Part shown: positions 34,068 through 43,596 of the stretch, piece by piece
Position numbering within the stretch: position 1 is the first letter of the stretch
Layout of the letters: each line of letters begins with the position of its first letter
Source of the DNA: Natrarchaeobius oligotrophus
GTDB taxonomy: Archaea > Halobacteriota > Halobacteria > Halobacteriales > Natrialbaceae
Length of the DNA: 64,000 bases
Assembly (NCBI RefSeq): GCF_003841465.1
Contig: NZ_REFZ01000002.1
Span: 422,424-486,423, forward strand
Reading direction: 5' to 3'
The notes under the pieces: generated by a model
Told to the model about the DNA's origin: nothing
Seen by the model: only the letters and a program-made list of their open reading frames with translations
The model's database searches: none
Program-made: the position numbers and the translations under genes

Positions 34068-35060
34068 TTAGAGCTCCTCGTTTTCGGTGGTCACTCGTGG
34101 ATCGATCTTGGGGTAGGTGAGGTCCGCAATGAACAGGGCGATCACCACCGCGATCGTGATCACCATGAAACACCCCATCATGAGCGGATAATCGCGGGTG
34201 TCGACGGATTCGACCATGAACCATCCCATCCCGTGGTAGCCGAAGATCATCTCGAGAATAATGACGCCGCCGAACATCTGTCCGATCTTGATCATGAAAC
34301 TGGTGTACATCGGGAGAACGGCGTTGCGAAGGACGTACTGGCTGATGATCGTGTTGTTCGAGAGGCCGCGGAGGCGTGCAACGCGAAGGTAATCGGAACC
34401 GAGAACGCGGATACTGTTGCCACGCATCGAAAGCGACGCGATCGAGCCGGCGAGAATCATCGAGATCGTCGGCAGCGCCGCGTGGTAGATGACGCTTCCC
34501 ATGAACTCGAGGTTGAATCCATGTTCGACGTTGCCGACCCGGCCGGACGTCGGGAAGATACCCGTCCGATAGGACAGGAAGATGAGCAAGAACACGGCGA
34601 AGATGTAGTACGGAATGGATCCAGCGACCATGCCGTACGTCGTGAGTCCGACGTCGATCTTTCCGCCCTCGTAGTACGCCATGAGCGAGCCGAGGATGAT
34701 GCCGACGAAAAAGCCGATGAACAGCGACCAGCTGACGATAAATAGCGTCCAGGGAATCGCCTCGGCGACGATCTCGTTGACGCTTCTCCCGTACCAGATC
34801 GACTGGCCGAGATCGCCCTGCAAGGTGGCGAGCATGTAATCGCGGTACGCGATGTGAATCGGATCGTCTGGGTGAATGTTAATGAATTGCTGGATGGCCG
34901 CTTCCACTTCCGCCGGGCTCATGTCCGTCTCCTCCTCCAGTCGCGAACGCAGTACGCCGATCGCACTCCCGGGTAACATTCGCGTCAGAACGAACGTGAG
35001 CGTGATCACGACATACACGGTCAACAACATCTGTAACGTTCGTTGCAAGTACCAGTTCAT
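34068..35060 (-). CDS. ABC importer permease (DppB family), second importer
   Basis: 330 residues. The N-terminal helix MLLTVYVVITLTFVLTRMLPGSA is DppB-like but is followed by an unusual acidic insertion (LEEETDMSPAEVEAAIQQFINIHPDDP). Then YRDYMLATLQGDLGQSIWYG and the EAA loop DYLRVARLRGLSNNTIISQYVLRNAVLP. Possible TATA boxes (GATTTATCATG or GTATAAGTATT) lie in the 71-nt gap after the binding-protein stop, so internal initiation is possible. Pairs with the DppC protein 1 nt downstream. Confidence 0.92.
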   Translation of the reverse strand: MNWYLQRTLQMLLTVYVVITLTFVLTRMLPGSAIGVLRSRLEEETDMSPAEVEAAIQQFINIHPDDPIHIAYRDYMLATLQGDLGQSIWYGRSVNEIVAEAIPWTLFIVSWSLFIGFFVGIILGSLMAYYEGGKIDVGLTTYGMVAGSIPYYIFAVFLLIFLSYRTGIFPTSGRVGNVEHGFNLEFMGSVIYHAALPTISMILAGSIASLSMRGNSIRVLGSDYLRVARLRGLSNNTIISQYVLRNAVLPMYTSFMIKIGQMFGGVIILEMIFGYHGMGWFMVESVDTRDYPLMMGCFMVITIAVVIALFIADLTYPKIDPRVTTENEEL

Positions 35061-35131
35061 ATGCCTTTAGTCATGATAAATCGGATGGTCCAATACTTAT
35101 ACGTTGTGGTACGGGACAGCGTGGCCCGCGG

Positions 35132-37027
35132 CTACTCTTCTCGCGCCCAGATCGTCGTCTCCGGCGACCGGATTCCGTGGCTGGGGGCCCACGCGATGTG
35201 GTTGAGCGTGCTGTCGCCGTCGATAGCGAACTGATCGTTCCTGATCGCGCCCGGTTCGGTGCGGCCGAGGCTGAAGAATCGTGCACACAGCCAGTTCCAC
35301 GCCCACGACGCCTCGACGTAGTACTGTCCCCACTCTTCCATCGGCGCATCGGCGGGCAAGGCTGCGTGTTCCTCCCACGCCTCCATGTAGTCCCAGCCGA
35401 CGATTTCGCCGTCCCAGTCGTTGACTTCCGGAACCGGCAGCGGGTTGGACCAGTGGATACGGTTCTCGTACGTCTCGATTTCGGGACCGGCGGCGTGATC
35501 GCCGACCGTTTCACAGGAACTCGTGTTGATCTTGATGTCGAACGTTCCGTTCTCTCGTCGCTCGGACTCGGTCGCGGAGTCGACCGGGAACCGGTCGACG
35601 GACCAGCCGAAGTCGTCCATCCACTGACTGAGCAGCTGGGAGATGTCGGCGCGAATGTCCTGGCGCGAAAGGATCTCGACGTGGGCCTGTTCGCCGGCGT
35701 CGACGTGGTAGTCGCCGTTCTCGCAGACGACGATCTCCTCGTCCTCGTCGTAGTAGTAGTTCTCGGATGCGTTGACCCGCTCGATCGCCGTCTCGATGTC
35801 GTGTTCGCGGTTGACGAGGTCGAGATCGCGGATCATGTCCTGGAACTCCTGGGGCTGTTCCCGCAGCGTTCCTTCCGGAATCGGGTGTTCGGGCTCTTCG
35901 AGAACCTCCCACTCCTCGCCGAAGATCGCGGACCACTCCTCCCTGTCGACGAGGTAATTGATCGACTCTCGAATCGCTCGGTCGTAGACCGGTCTGTCCT
36001 CCCCGGGGACGCCGTCCCCGATGTTGAACGTGATGTCGGTCTCTCGCTGGTTCCCCTCGCGATAGAGCTGATACTCGTCGGGCATCAGGTGCATGTCCTC
36101 GGGCGCTGGCGGTACGCCGTGACGTGATTCGTCGATCTCACCTTCGAAGAACGCCATCGCGCGATCGTCGTGGAACTCCCATCGAGACTCCGCGAAGTTG
36201 ATCGTGTCCGCGTGCGCGTAGTCCTCGAAGCGCTCGAACGTGACGGACGTGTCCGTGTGTTCTTTGTACTGGAACGGCCCGTTGCCGACGGGGTAGTCGC
36301 CCTCCTCGGGGGAGTATATGTCCTCCGTGTTCGTGAAGTCGTCGAACACCTCGGCGAAGGCGTCGGATTCCGGATCTTCGGCGTCGAGTCTGTCGTACCA
36401 CTCGGCCGAGACGTTTCGGTTGTCGTACAGGATACCGTACCCGCGCCAGGGCATGTCGACCCAGTGTTCCCAGGACGGCGGATGGTCGCCGCTGAAGACG
36501 ATCCGAGCGGACGTCTCGTCCTCGATGTGGAACTCTTCGATCGGGTGCTCCTCCCGATCTCCCGCGTTCTCCTGCTGCCAGAACATGATGTCGAAGGACA
36601 TCGCCACGTCCTCCGTCGTGAACTTGTCCCCGTTGTGCCAGTACGAGTCGTAGAACTCGACCCACGCCTCGTCCCCGTCGATGTCCCAGCTGCTCGCCAG
36701 CTCGCCGCTGAGTTCACCCTCGAGGTAGTCCCAGATCCACAGGCCCGCGTACACGTCGTATTGCGTGATCGGACTGAGCGTGATGCTGCGTGGGTTCCAG
36801 CTCATGTCGTCGACCGTCTCGTCCATTCCCCGCGTCCACGTCGCGTCGATGATCTCGTCGCTGTCCGGCTGTTCGAACCCGCCGCCACCGTTGCCGTTGC
36901 CATTGCCGGTCTCGCCGGTGCCGTCTTCCGCACAGCCGGCCAAAAACGGGACCGTCAATGCAGCGGCACCGGTCTTTTTCAGTACCCCTCGCCGTGTATT
37001 ACCACTCTGGTCTGTCCTCTCAGACAT
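35132..37027 (-). CDS. ABC importer substrate-binding lipoprotein (family 5), second importer
   Basis: 631 residues. Tat lipoprotein signal NTRRGVLKKTGAAALTVPFLAGC (Cys32), then a Gly/Asn-rich linker. The order is canonical for family 5: GELASSWDIDGDEAWVEF, SYWHNGDKFTTEDVAMSFDIM, GPFQYKEH, AIRESINYLVDREEW and then the C-terminal lobe. This contrasts with the rearranged protein at 12497-14215. Very acidic, with many Trp and Tyr residues suited to peptide, glycoside or other aromatic-stacking ligands. AACTTTATAC is 28 nt upstream of ATG 37027. First gene of the dppA-B-C operon. Confidence 0.93.
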   Translation of the reverse strand: MSERTDQSGNTRRGVLKKTGAAALTVPFLAGCAEDGTGETGNGNGNGGGGFEQPDSDEIIDATWTRGMDETVDDMSWNPRSITLSPITQYDVYAGLWIWDYLEGELSGELASSWDIDGDEAWVEFYDSYWHNGDKFTTEDVAMSFDIMFWQQENAGDREEHPIEEFHIEDETSARIVFSGDHPPSWEHWVDMPWRGYGILYDNRNVSAEWYDRLDAEDPESDAFAEVFDDFTNTEDIYSPEEGDYPVGNGPFQYKEHTDTSVTFERFEDYAHADTINFAESRWEFHDDRAMAFFEGEIDESRHGVPPAPEDMHLMPDEYQLYREGNQRETDITFNIGDGVPGEDRPVYDRAIRESINYLVDREEWSAIFGEEWEVLEEPEHPIPEGTLREQPQEFQDMIRDLDLVNREHDIETAIERVNASENYYYDEDEEIVVCENGDYHVDAGEQAHVEILSRQDIRADISQLLSQWMDDFGWSVDRFPVDSATESERRENGTFDIKINTSSCETVGDHAAGPEIETYENRIHWSNPLPVPEVNDWDGEIVGWDYMEAWEEHAALPADAPMEEWGQYYVEASWAWNWLCARFFSLGRTEPGAIRNDQFAIDGDSTLNHIAWAPSHGIRSPETTIWAREE

Positions 37028-37262
37028 GGAAGTAGTTCTACTGCCGATCAGTATAAAGTTTGTGGTAGTCGTTCACACTCACGGGAATCCAAATCATACT
37101 CGAGATTCGCACATTTCGTTTCAAAATCCGTCAGTTTCTCTCCGAAAGACGCGTCCATCGCACGGAGTTATCGGTGAAACTGACCGACGGTACCGGGCAG
37201 CGACGGGAGCGACCGCTCGAGCGACGGAAACATTGAAACGATCGTGCCGTGAGTAAAACACG

Positions 37263-38417
37263 ATGCGCACCGTTGTAATCGACGCCGACTGGGAACCGAA
37301 ACCAGAGTACGACGTCTCCGAGCGGGAACACCGCACTCGACGGGCGATGGACGCCTCCGGCGTCTGGAAGAACTCGACGCTCGAGGTGGAGACCCGCGAG
37401 CGTCCGACGCCCGGTTCCGACGAGGTGCTCGTCCGGGTCCGGTACGCCGGGATCTGCGGCAGCGACCTGTCGATGCTCGCGACCGACGAAGATGGCTACG
37501 TCCACTACTCCGCGTACGCGACGTTTCCGAACGTGATCGGCCACGAGTTCGCAGGCGAGATCGTCGAAACCGGGGCCGACGTCCGGCTCTTCGAGGAGGG
37601 GGATCTGGTCACGTCGGAGGTGACCGACTACTGCGGCCGGTGTAACGCCTGTCGACAGGGGAGCCCGGGTCACTGCAACCGCTTCGAACAACTGGGGTTC
37701 ACGATATCCGGAGCGTTCGCGGAGTTCGTCGCCGTTCCGGAGAAGCTGTGCTGGAACGTCTCGCCGCTTCGGAACGCGTACGACGACGAGGACGCACTGT
37801 TGAAAGCCGCGGCGACGATCGAACCGGCGACGATCACTTACCACGGTCTCTTCGCGCGGGCGGAGGGAATCCTCCCCGGAGACTATCACGTCTATCACGG
37901 GGCAGGACCGATCGGGCTCACCGGAATGAACGTCTCGCGGGGCGCGGGGGCGGGCGCGGTAATCGCCTTCGAGCCGTCCGACGAACGGCGAGCAATCGCC
38001 CGGGAGATCGGATTTGAACACGTGTACGATCCGCTCGAGCGAGATCCCGTCGACGTGATCGACGAGGTGACCAACGGGGAAGGAGCCGACGTCCACGTCG
38101 AAACGTCCGGCGCGGTCTCCCAGACCTATCCGGTCATCGAGGACAGCCTCGCGGAAGGTGCGAACGTGGTCCACATCAGCAACGCCGGCTCCGATCCGGC
38201 GATCGCGCTCAGAAAGTACCAGGGATCGACGGCCCAGATCTACGGCGCGGAGGGCCACACCGGCCAGCGCATCTACCCGCGAGTGATTCGCATGATGGCC
38301 GCCGGACGCGTCGACAACAGCCCCATCGTCACGACGACGATGGCACTTTCCGACGCCGACGACGCCTTCGAGAGGGCGGCCGAACGGGTCGACGGAAAAG
38401 TGCTGCTCGAGATGTGA
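37263..38417 (+). CDS. Zinc-dependent alcohol dehydrogenase (IolM/scyllo-inosose 3-dehydrogenase-like)
   Basis: 384 residues, MDR superfamily. Catalytic zinc: GICGSD (Cys) and IGHEFAGE (His, Glu). Structural zinc: CGRCNACRQGSPGHC. Rossmann motif GAGPIGLTG. The long N-terminus (DADWEPKPEYDVSEREHRT) and the stretch YGAEGHTGQRIYPRVIRMMAAG closely resemble what I remember of the Thermotoga scyllo-inosose 3-dehydrogenase group, which have the same extended N-terminus. The substrate is probably a cyclic polyol or sugar. Together with the ThDP enzyme, the IolE-like protein and the Gfo/Idh enzymes nearby this points to inositol-type catabolism (inference). Confidence 0.82.
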   Translation: MRTVVIDADWEPKPEYDVSEREHRTRRAMDASGVWKNSTLEVETRERPTPGSDEVLVRVRYAGICGSDLSMLATDEDGYVHYSAYATFPNVIGHEFAGEIVETGADVRLFEEGDLVTSEVTDYCGRCNACRQGSPGHCNRFEQLGFTISGAFAEFVAVPEKLCWNVSPLRNAYDDEDALLKAAATIEPATITYHGLFARAEGILPGDYHVYHGAGPIGLTGMNVSRGAGAGAVIAFEPSDERRAIAREIGFEHVYDPLERDPVDVIDEVTNGEGADVHVETSGAVSQTYPVIEDSLAEGANVVHISNAGSDPAIALRKYQGSTAQIYGAEGHTGQRIYPRVIRMMAAGRVDNSPIVTTTMALSDADDAFERAAERVDGKVLLEM

Positions 38418-38533
38418 GACGGTTCGTCGCAACGAGATACCGTACAACGCAGGGCAGTCGCGGTTACGTCGGAACCGGCCGACGACGGTCCGTCTGAAGA
38501 CGCGACGAAAATCGAGTTCCGATCGACGAGCGA

Positions 38534-40270
38534 TTACTTCTCGAGGTCCGCGAGGTCCCACTCGCCCGTGATGATCGCGCCCGACTCGGGATTGTCGGGT
38601 TCGACGATGACCTCGACGAACGCGGGGCCGTCGTACTCGATCGCCCGCTCTACGGTCTCGGTGACGTTCTCCGGTTTGACGACGCGCTCGACGAACCCGA
38701 CGTTGAACGCCTCGGCCATCTTGACGTAGTCGACGTCGGTCTCCTCGTCGAACGGGGTGTTGAGCACGCGGTCCCAGCCGTACTTGTTCACCTGGAGATT
38801 TCTGATCGACTTCCAGCCGTGGTTGTTGAGGACGAGCCAGGTGACGTCGACGTCGTGTTCGACCGCACACGCGATCTCCTGGTTGCACATGAGGAAGCTG
38901 CCGTCGCCCTCGACGTCGACCACCGGGCTGTCGGGACGGGCGAGCTTCGCACCGATCGCAGCAGAGACGCCAAAGCCCATCGTCGAGAAGCCGCCACAGG
39001 AGATGTTCGTTCGCGGCTCGTACACCGGGAACTCAGGATTAGTCGTCTCCTGGGGCTGGCCCGCGCTCGTCACGACGAGGCCGTCCCGGGGGAGGGCCTC
39101 GCGAAGACTCGCGAGCGCCCGCGAGATGCTCATCGGAACGTCGTCGGTGTGACGCTCCTCGACGAGTTCCTCCCACTCCGCCCAGAGGCGCTGGATCTCG
39201 TCGTAGTAGTCGTTGTCCTCGGTGCTCACTTCGTCCACGTGGTCGGAGACGGCGTCGTGTAGTTGCTGCGTGACGACCTTGGCGTCTCCGAGGATGCCGA
39301 CTTCGACGGGGTAGTTCTTGCCGACCTCGGTGTTGTCGATGTCGACGTGGATGAGCTTGCTCGGCGGGATGTCAAAGCTCACGCCGGGTTCGAACGACGA
39401 GGTGTGGAGATCGGAGAACCGACAGCCGACCGCCAGCACGACGTCCGCGCTGGTCGCGAGTTCGTTGCCCGCGGTCGAGCCGATCCATCCCGCGTAGCCG
39501 ACGAACAGATCGTGATCTTCGGGGATGATCCCCTTGGCCTGGAACGTCGGGATGACCGGGGCTTTCAGGTGTTCCGCCAGTTCCTGGATTTCGTCCCAGG
39601 CCTCGCCCAGCATGCAGCCGCCGCCGGGAACGATCACCGGGCGGTCGGCGTCGGCCAGCAGGTCGGCGGCCTCCGCGATCGAGTCCGGATCGCCGCCGGG
39701 CCGGCTGTGTGCGCGCGTTTCGGCGGGCTCGGGGATCTCGACGTCGGCGGACGCACCCTGTACGTCCATGGGGACGTCGACGTGGACGGGACCCGGCCGT
39801 CCCGTGACGGCGATCTGGAACGCCCGTCGCAGGATTCGGGGCAGGCGTTCGACGTCGCGAACGACGAAGCTCCGCTTGGTCACCGGCTCCATCACGCTCG
39901 GGAAGTCGCCCTGTTTCTGTCGATCGAGCTCCTGGAGAATCCCCTGGCCGTACTCGTGGGTCTGGGGTGCGCCCGTGAAGATGACCATCGGGATCGAGTC
40001 GACGTACGCCGTCGCCGCGCCGGTGACCGTGTTCGTCGCGCCGGGTCCGATCGACGTGAAGACGGCAAGTGGCTTTCCGCTCGCGCGGGCGTAGCCGTCG
40101 GCCAGGTGCGTCGCGCCCTGCTCGTGGCGGGGCTGAATAACGTCGACGGACGAGTCGTTGAACGCGTCGAGCAGATTCGTGCTTCCGTGTCCCGGAATTC
40201 CGACGAGGTACTCTACGCCCTCCTTTTCGAGGTACTTGGCGATGATCTCGCCACCAGTCAGTTGAGCCAT
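38534..40270 (-). CDS. Thiamine-diphosphate-dependent enzyme (acetolactate synthase/IolD/cyclic-diketone hydrolase-like)
   Basis: 578 residues with all three ThDP domains. N-terminal Pyr domain: VEYLVGIPGHGSTNLLDAF and QPRHEQGATHLADGYAR (catalytic Glu in RHEQ). Central domain around residue 190-330. C-terminal PP domain: GGFSTMGFGVSAAIGAKLA and VEGDGSFLMCNQE...VLNN (Mg-ThDP motif). No regulatory subunit gene is adjacent, so biosynthetic acetolactate synthase is unlikely. The neighbours (IolM-, IolE- and IolG-like) suggest cleavage of a cyclic diketone, as IolD or cyclohexane-1,2-dione hydrolase do; this is inference. ATG 40270 has TCTTTATG ~30 nt upstream; the long upstream frame is not part of it. 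Confidence 0.85.
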   Translation of the reverse strand: MAQLTGGEIIAKYLEKEGVEYLVGIPGHGSTNLLDAFNDSSVDVIQPRHEQGATHLADGYARASGKPLAVFTSIGPGATNTVTGAATAYVDSIPMVIFTGAPQTHEYGQGILQELDRQKQGDFPSVMEPVTKRSFVVRDVERLPRILRRAFQIAVTGRPGPVHVDVPMDVQGASADVEIPEPAETRAHSRPGGDPDSIAEAADLLADADRPVIVPGGGCMLGEAWDEIQELAEHLKAPVIPTFQAKGIIPEDHDLFVGYAGWIGSTAGNELATSADVVLAVGCRFSDLHTSSFEPGVSFDIPPSKLIHVDIDNTEVGKNYPVEVGILGDAKVVTQQLHDAVSDHVDEVSTEDNDYYDEIQRLWAEWEELVEERHTDDVPMSISRALASLREALPRDGLVVTSAGQPQETTNPEFPVYEPRTNISCGGFSTMGFGVSAAIGAKLARPDSPVVDVEGDGSFLMCNQEIACAVEHDVDVTWLVLNNHGWKSIRNLQVNKYGWDRVLNTPFDEETDVDYVKMAEAFNVGFVERVVKPENVTETVERAIEYDGPAFVEVIVEPDNPESGAIITGEWDLADLEK

Positions 40271-40332
40271 GTCTCGTCTTCCGAATTCGCGTGGTTTCTC
40301 ATAAAGATTCGGTCGAACGGCGACCGGCGAAG

Positions 40333-41343
40333 CTACAGCGAGGGGATGACCTCGTCGCCCATCACCTCGAACAGCGCCTCGGGCTCCGGGCTCGTGTTTC
40401 CGATCGCGATCCTGTCGAAGCCCATCTCGGCGTACTCCTCGAGCTGGGCTGCGATCGTCTCCGGCTCGTCGGCGATGAGGAACTTGTCCTCGACCTGCTC
40501 GCGCGTCGCCTTCTCGCCCTCCCGCTCGATCCGCATCGGGTTCGCCATCGCCCGGTCGAAGACGTTTTGGGTGGTCGCCCACCAGGGGCGGGTGGACTCG
40601 ACGGCCTTCTCGTAGTCCGGATCGTACGAAGCGATGACGAGCAGCGTCGTCTCGATGGCGTCCGGATCGTTGCCCTCCTCCTCGGCGTAGCGTCGGATCG
40701 CAGGGTAGAGCCTGTCGGTGTACTCCTCGCCTTTCTTGACCGTGATGAAGCCGTCGGCGTAGCGGGCGGCCAGTCGGGCAGTGCTCGGACCGTTCGCCGC
40801 GATGTGGATCTCCGGCGATCGCTCGGGGAGCGTGTACAGTTTCGCCTCGTCCAGTTCGAACCGGTCGCCGTCGTAGCTGACGAAGCCGTCGTCGTCGATC
40901 AGGTCGCCGTCGACCCACCCTTCGTCACCCCACAGCGCGCGGACGATCCGGAGCGATTCCTCGAGCCGGTCGCGCCGCTCGGGGTACTCCGGCCAGTCGA
41001 AACCCAGCGGCGTCTCGTTCATCGCCTCGCCGGTGCTCAGGCCGAGGACGACGCGTTCGTCGTGCATCGCCTGCAGGGTCGCGAACGACTGAGCGATGAC
41101 CCCCGGGTGGTAGTGGCCGGTCGCCGGCGTGACGCAGGTTCCGATCGGCACGTCGAGGCGCTCGCAGGCCGCGCCGAGCCAGGACCAGGCGAAGCCGGCC
41201 TCGGCGTCCGTGTGGAACCACGGGTGGAAGTGATCGGACGTCCAGACGAACTCGTACCCCGCCTGCGCGGCGAGCGATGAGTACTCGAGGAGCTCGTTCG
41301 GATCGTACTGCTCCTGGTGAGCCATGTAGTCTATGCTAACCAT
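40333..41343 (-). CDS. F420-dependent LLM-class oxidoreductase (Fgd/Adf-like)
   Basis: 336 residues, luciferase-like TIM barrel. FVWTSDHFHPWF, GTCVTPATGHYHPGVIAQSFATLQ, RVVLGLSTGEAMNE and IHIAANGPSTARLAARYADGFIT are hallmarks of the F420-dependent glucose-6-phosphate and alcohol dehydrogenase branch. It would oxidise a sugar or alcohol and pass hydride to coenzyme F420. ATTTTAAC (about 41368-41375) lies ~28 nt before ATG 41343; MAHQEQ six codons in is an alternative. It is divergent from the IolE-like gene, sharing a promoter region, which suggests co-regulation. Confidence 0.87.
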   Translation of the reverse strand: MVSIDYMAHQEQYDPNELLEYSSLAAQAGYEFVWTSDHFHPWFHTDAEAGFAWSWLGAACERLDVPIGTCVTPATGHYHPGVIAQSFATLQAMHDERVVLGLSTGEAMNETPLGFDWPEYPERRDRLEESLRIVRALWGDEGWVDGDLIDDDGFVSYDGDRFELDEAKLYTLPERSPEIHIAANGPSTARLAARYADGFITVKKGEEYTDRLYPAIRRYAEEEGNDPDAIETTLLVIASYDPDYEKAVESTRPWWATTQNVFDRAMANPMRIEREGEKATREQVEDKFLIADEPETIAAQLEEYAEMGFDRIAIGNTSPEPEALFEVMGDEVIPSL

Positions 41344-41440
41344 GCTATGGGCGTCATTATCTCTACCTCGTTAAAATCGTTATCCTCTCTCGCGTCGGTG
41401 GTCGGGTCGAACAAGCCGGACGCACTCCGCCGAACTCCCC

Positions 41441-41450
41441 AATCTATATG
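41441..41450 (+). promoter_or_regulatory. TATA box deciding the IolE-like start
   Basis: AATCTATATG is centred about 29 nt before ATG 41475, so the leaderless start is 41475. The ATG at 41448 is inside this element and is unlikely to be used. Confidence 0.5.
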
Positions 41451-41474
41451 AGACCGTACTCGGTACGAGTTGGC

Positions 41475-42278
41475 ATGGGTATCGGATACACTACGATCCT
41501 CTACGACGAGGCGTCACTCGAGGAAGGTATCGCGGATATCGGCGCGTGTCGCTACGACGGCGTCGAGATCGGCCTCGAAAAGATTCGAGCGGCGGGTCCG
41601 GAGAACGTCAGCGCGTGGTTCGAGACGCACGACCTCGAGCTGTACTGCGTGATGAGCGGCTGGTTCGAGTCCGACGAGGACGTCGAAGGGTTCGCGGACG
41701 ACGCGGAGACGGTCGCCGAGCTGGGGGCGCAGTACTACGGCCTGCTTCCGCCCCAGCGCGGCGGAACCGACGACGAGACGTTCGCCGCGTGGCTCGAGAC
41801 GTTCTGTTCGGCGGCGACCGACGCGGGACTCGTCCCCGTCATGCACCACCACGGCGCGACCCACGTCGAACAGCCCGACGAGATTCGCCGGTGGCTGGAC
41901 GAGGGACCCGACTCCCTCGAGTTGCTGTACGACACGGCCCACTACTACCCCTACGGCGACGAACTCGAGGGGATCGAACGGTTCGCGGACGACATCGCGT
42001 ACGTTCACCTGAAAGACGTCGACCCCGGGGCTGACTTCGCCGAGCACACGGCCGCGCTGACGTCCGGTGAGTTCCACCTCGACAACGTGATCAACTACTT
42101 CCGGACGTTCACCGACCTGGGCGAGGGCGAGATCGACTTCGACGCGGTCGCTCGAACGCTCGAGGACGTCGGCTACGACGGTCACGTCACGATCGAGATC
42201 GAAAACGAGACGGAGCGTCCGCTCGTCCACGCGAAACTGAACGTCGATCGGTGGCGCGAGAGCCTCGCCGCGCAGTAA
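41475..42278 (+). CDS. Inosose dehydratase (IolE)-like isomerase/dehydratase
   Basis: 267 residues, xylose-isomerase-like TIM barrel. The segment VMHHHGATHVEQPDEIRRW followed by LLYDTAHYYPYGD and YVHLKDVD resembles the IolE signature (HHHMGT, FDTGH, HLKD), and VTIEIEN supplies the last Glu. IolE dehydrates scyllo-inosose to a cyclohexane-1,2-dione. Related epimerases and hydroxypyruvate isomerases share the fold, so the exact reaction remains open. It lies between the ThDP/LLM genes and a Gfo/Idh gene. Confidence 0.8.
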   Translation: MGIGYTTILYDEASLEEGIADIGACRYDGVEIGLEKIRAAGPENVSAWFETHDLELYCVMSGWFESDEDVEGFADDAETVAELGAQYYGLLPPQRGGTDDETFAAWLETFCSAATDAGLVPVMHHHGATHVEQPDEIRRWLDEGPDSLELLYDTAHYYPYGDELEGIERFADDIAYVHLKDVDPGADFAEHTAALTSGEFHLDNVINYFRTFTDLGEGEIDFDAVARTLEDVGYDGHVTIEIENETERPLVHAKLNVDRWRESLAAQ

Positions 42279-42396
42279 CCGGCCTCGGACGCTTTTCTAG
42301 CCGGGTGACGATTGCAGCGATCTCGAGAGCGAAGTCGACGTCGTCTGCGAGTCGATCGACCCTCGCCGGTGACACTAGTGGCGTCCCAAGCCTGAA

Positions 42397-42440
42397 CTGC
42401 TGAGCGAAATCGAACCACACCGAATGATTTGGCTCAGCAG
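42397..42440. repeat. Long hairpin between convergent genes
   Basis: CTGCTGAGC (42397-42405) pairs with GCTCAGCAG (42432-42440), and after one G-G mismatch AAATC (42407-42411) pairs with GATTT (42426-42430), leaving a 14-nt loop. It sits between two convergent stops (42278 and 42459). It could act as a bidirectional terminator or be a leftover mobile-element hairpin. I saw no second copy in this window. Confidence 0.6.
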
Positions 42441-42458
42441 TCGACGCGTGGAACTGGA

Positions 42459-43559
42459 CTAGCGGATCGAGATCCGGCGTCCCGTCTCGTCGCTCCGGCG
42501 GATCGCGTCGACGACGCGGGCGACAGCGAGGCCCGTCTCGAACCCGGGATCGAACGGTTCGTCGTCCCGAATCGAACCGAGGAACTCGTAGTTCTCGTGG
42601 ACGACCGAGTGCTCCCAGCCGAGGCCGTGACCCGGCGGCCACCAGCGGTCGACGTAGGGATCGTCGGGATCCGTGACGCTGATCGACTGGAAGCCGCGGT
42701 CGCCCTCGCGCATCACCTCGAGTTCGTTGAGTCGCTCGCAGTGAAATCGAGCCGTTCCTTTCGAGCCGACGACCTCGATCGTATTCGTGTTCGTGTGGCC
42801 GGTCGCGACGCGCGAACCGTCGAAGACGCCGCGAGCACCGGACGAGAAACGGACGAGTGCGCTATAGGCGTCGTCGGTCGTGACCGTGCGGCGCTCGTCG
42901 GTCCCGGCTACCGGACGCTCGTCGACGGTCGTCGTGAGCTGGCCGCTCACCGACTCGATCGGTCCGGCGAGCCACCGGGCGAGGTCGATCGAGTGCGAAC
43001 CGGCGTCGGCGACCCGTCCAGCGCCGGCGACGTCGGCGTCGTTTCGCCACGTCCACGGATCGCTCGGCTCGGCCTGCCAGTTCTGCAGGAACTGCCCGCG
43101 AACGTGACGGATCGTGCCGAGCTCGCCCTCCTGAACCAGGCGCTCGAGCAGCTGAACCGCCGGGAGAAATCTGTAGTTGAACCCACAGCCAGCGACGGCG
43201 TCCGAATCGGCGGCCGCCTCGGCCATCCGATCTGCGTCGCGAACGGAGACTGCGAGCGGTTTCTCACAGAGTACGTGAACCCCCGACTCGAGTGCAGCGA
43301 CGGTCGGTTCGCGGTGGGCGGTCGGCGGCGTGAGGACGTAGAGGACGTCGACCGCCTGGACGACGTCCCGCCAGTGGGTCGTCCACCGCCGGAAGCCGAG
43401 CCGTTCGGCCGCGTCGGCGACGCCGTCCGGATCGCGGCCGGCGACGATCGTCCGTTCGGTCTCCGGAGTCTCCGGAAAGAACAGCGGAAGTCGGTTCAAC
43501 GCGTGTGCGTGCGCCCGTGCCATCATGCCGTAGCCGAGAAAACCGATTCTGAGAGTCAT
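42459..43559 (-). CDS. Gfo/Idh/MocA-family dehydrogenase
   Basis: 366 residues. NAD(P)-binding GFLGYGMMARAHAHAL at the N-terminus; VHVLCEKPLAVSVRDADRM has the conserved EKP; RVADAGSHSIDLARWLAG has the catalytic Asp/His helix. Family members oxidise inositols, sugars or bile pigments; inositol 2-dehydrogenase (IolG) is the best guess by context. It starts 37 nt after the stop of the alcohol dehydrogenase on the same strand and probably shares its transcript. Confidence 0.88.
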   Translation of the reverse strand: MTLRIGFLGYGMMARAHAHALNRLPLFFPETPETERTIVAGRDPDGVADAAERLGFRRWTTHWRDVVQAVDVLYVLTPPTAHREPTVAALESGVHVLCEKPLAVSVRDADRMAEAAADSDAVAGCGFNYRFLPAVQLLERLVQEGELGTIRHVRGQFLQNWQAEPSDPWTWRNDADVAGAGRVADAGSHSIDLARWLAGPIESVSGQLTTTVDERPVAGTDERRTVTTDDAYSALVRFSSGARGVFDGSRVATGHTNTNTIEVVGSKGTARFHCERLNELEVMREGDRGFQSISVTDPDDPYVDRWWPPGHGLGWEHSVVHENYEFLGSIRDDEPFDPGFETGLAVARVVDAIRRSDETGRRISIR

Positions 43560-43596
43560 GCGGTGGATCGAGTCGTAGCGGGAATCATCGTTCGCC

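Noticed and set aside
38534..40918. Longer 794-residue reading of the ThDP enzyme
   Set aside because: The extra N-terminal residues are Arg/Gly-rich shadow of the LLM gene; the family N-terminus starts at MAQLTGGEIIAKYLEKEG (40270).
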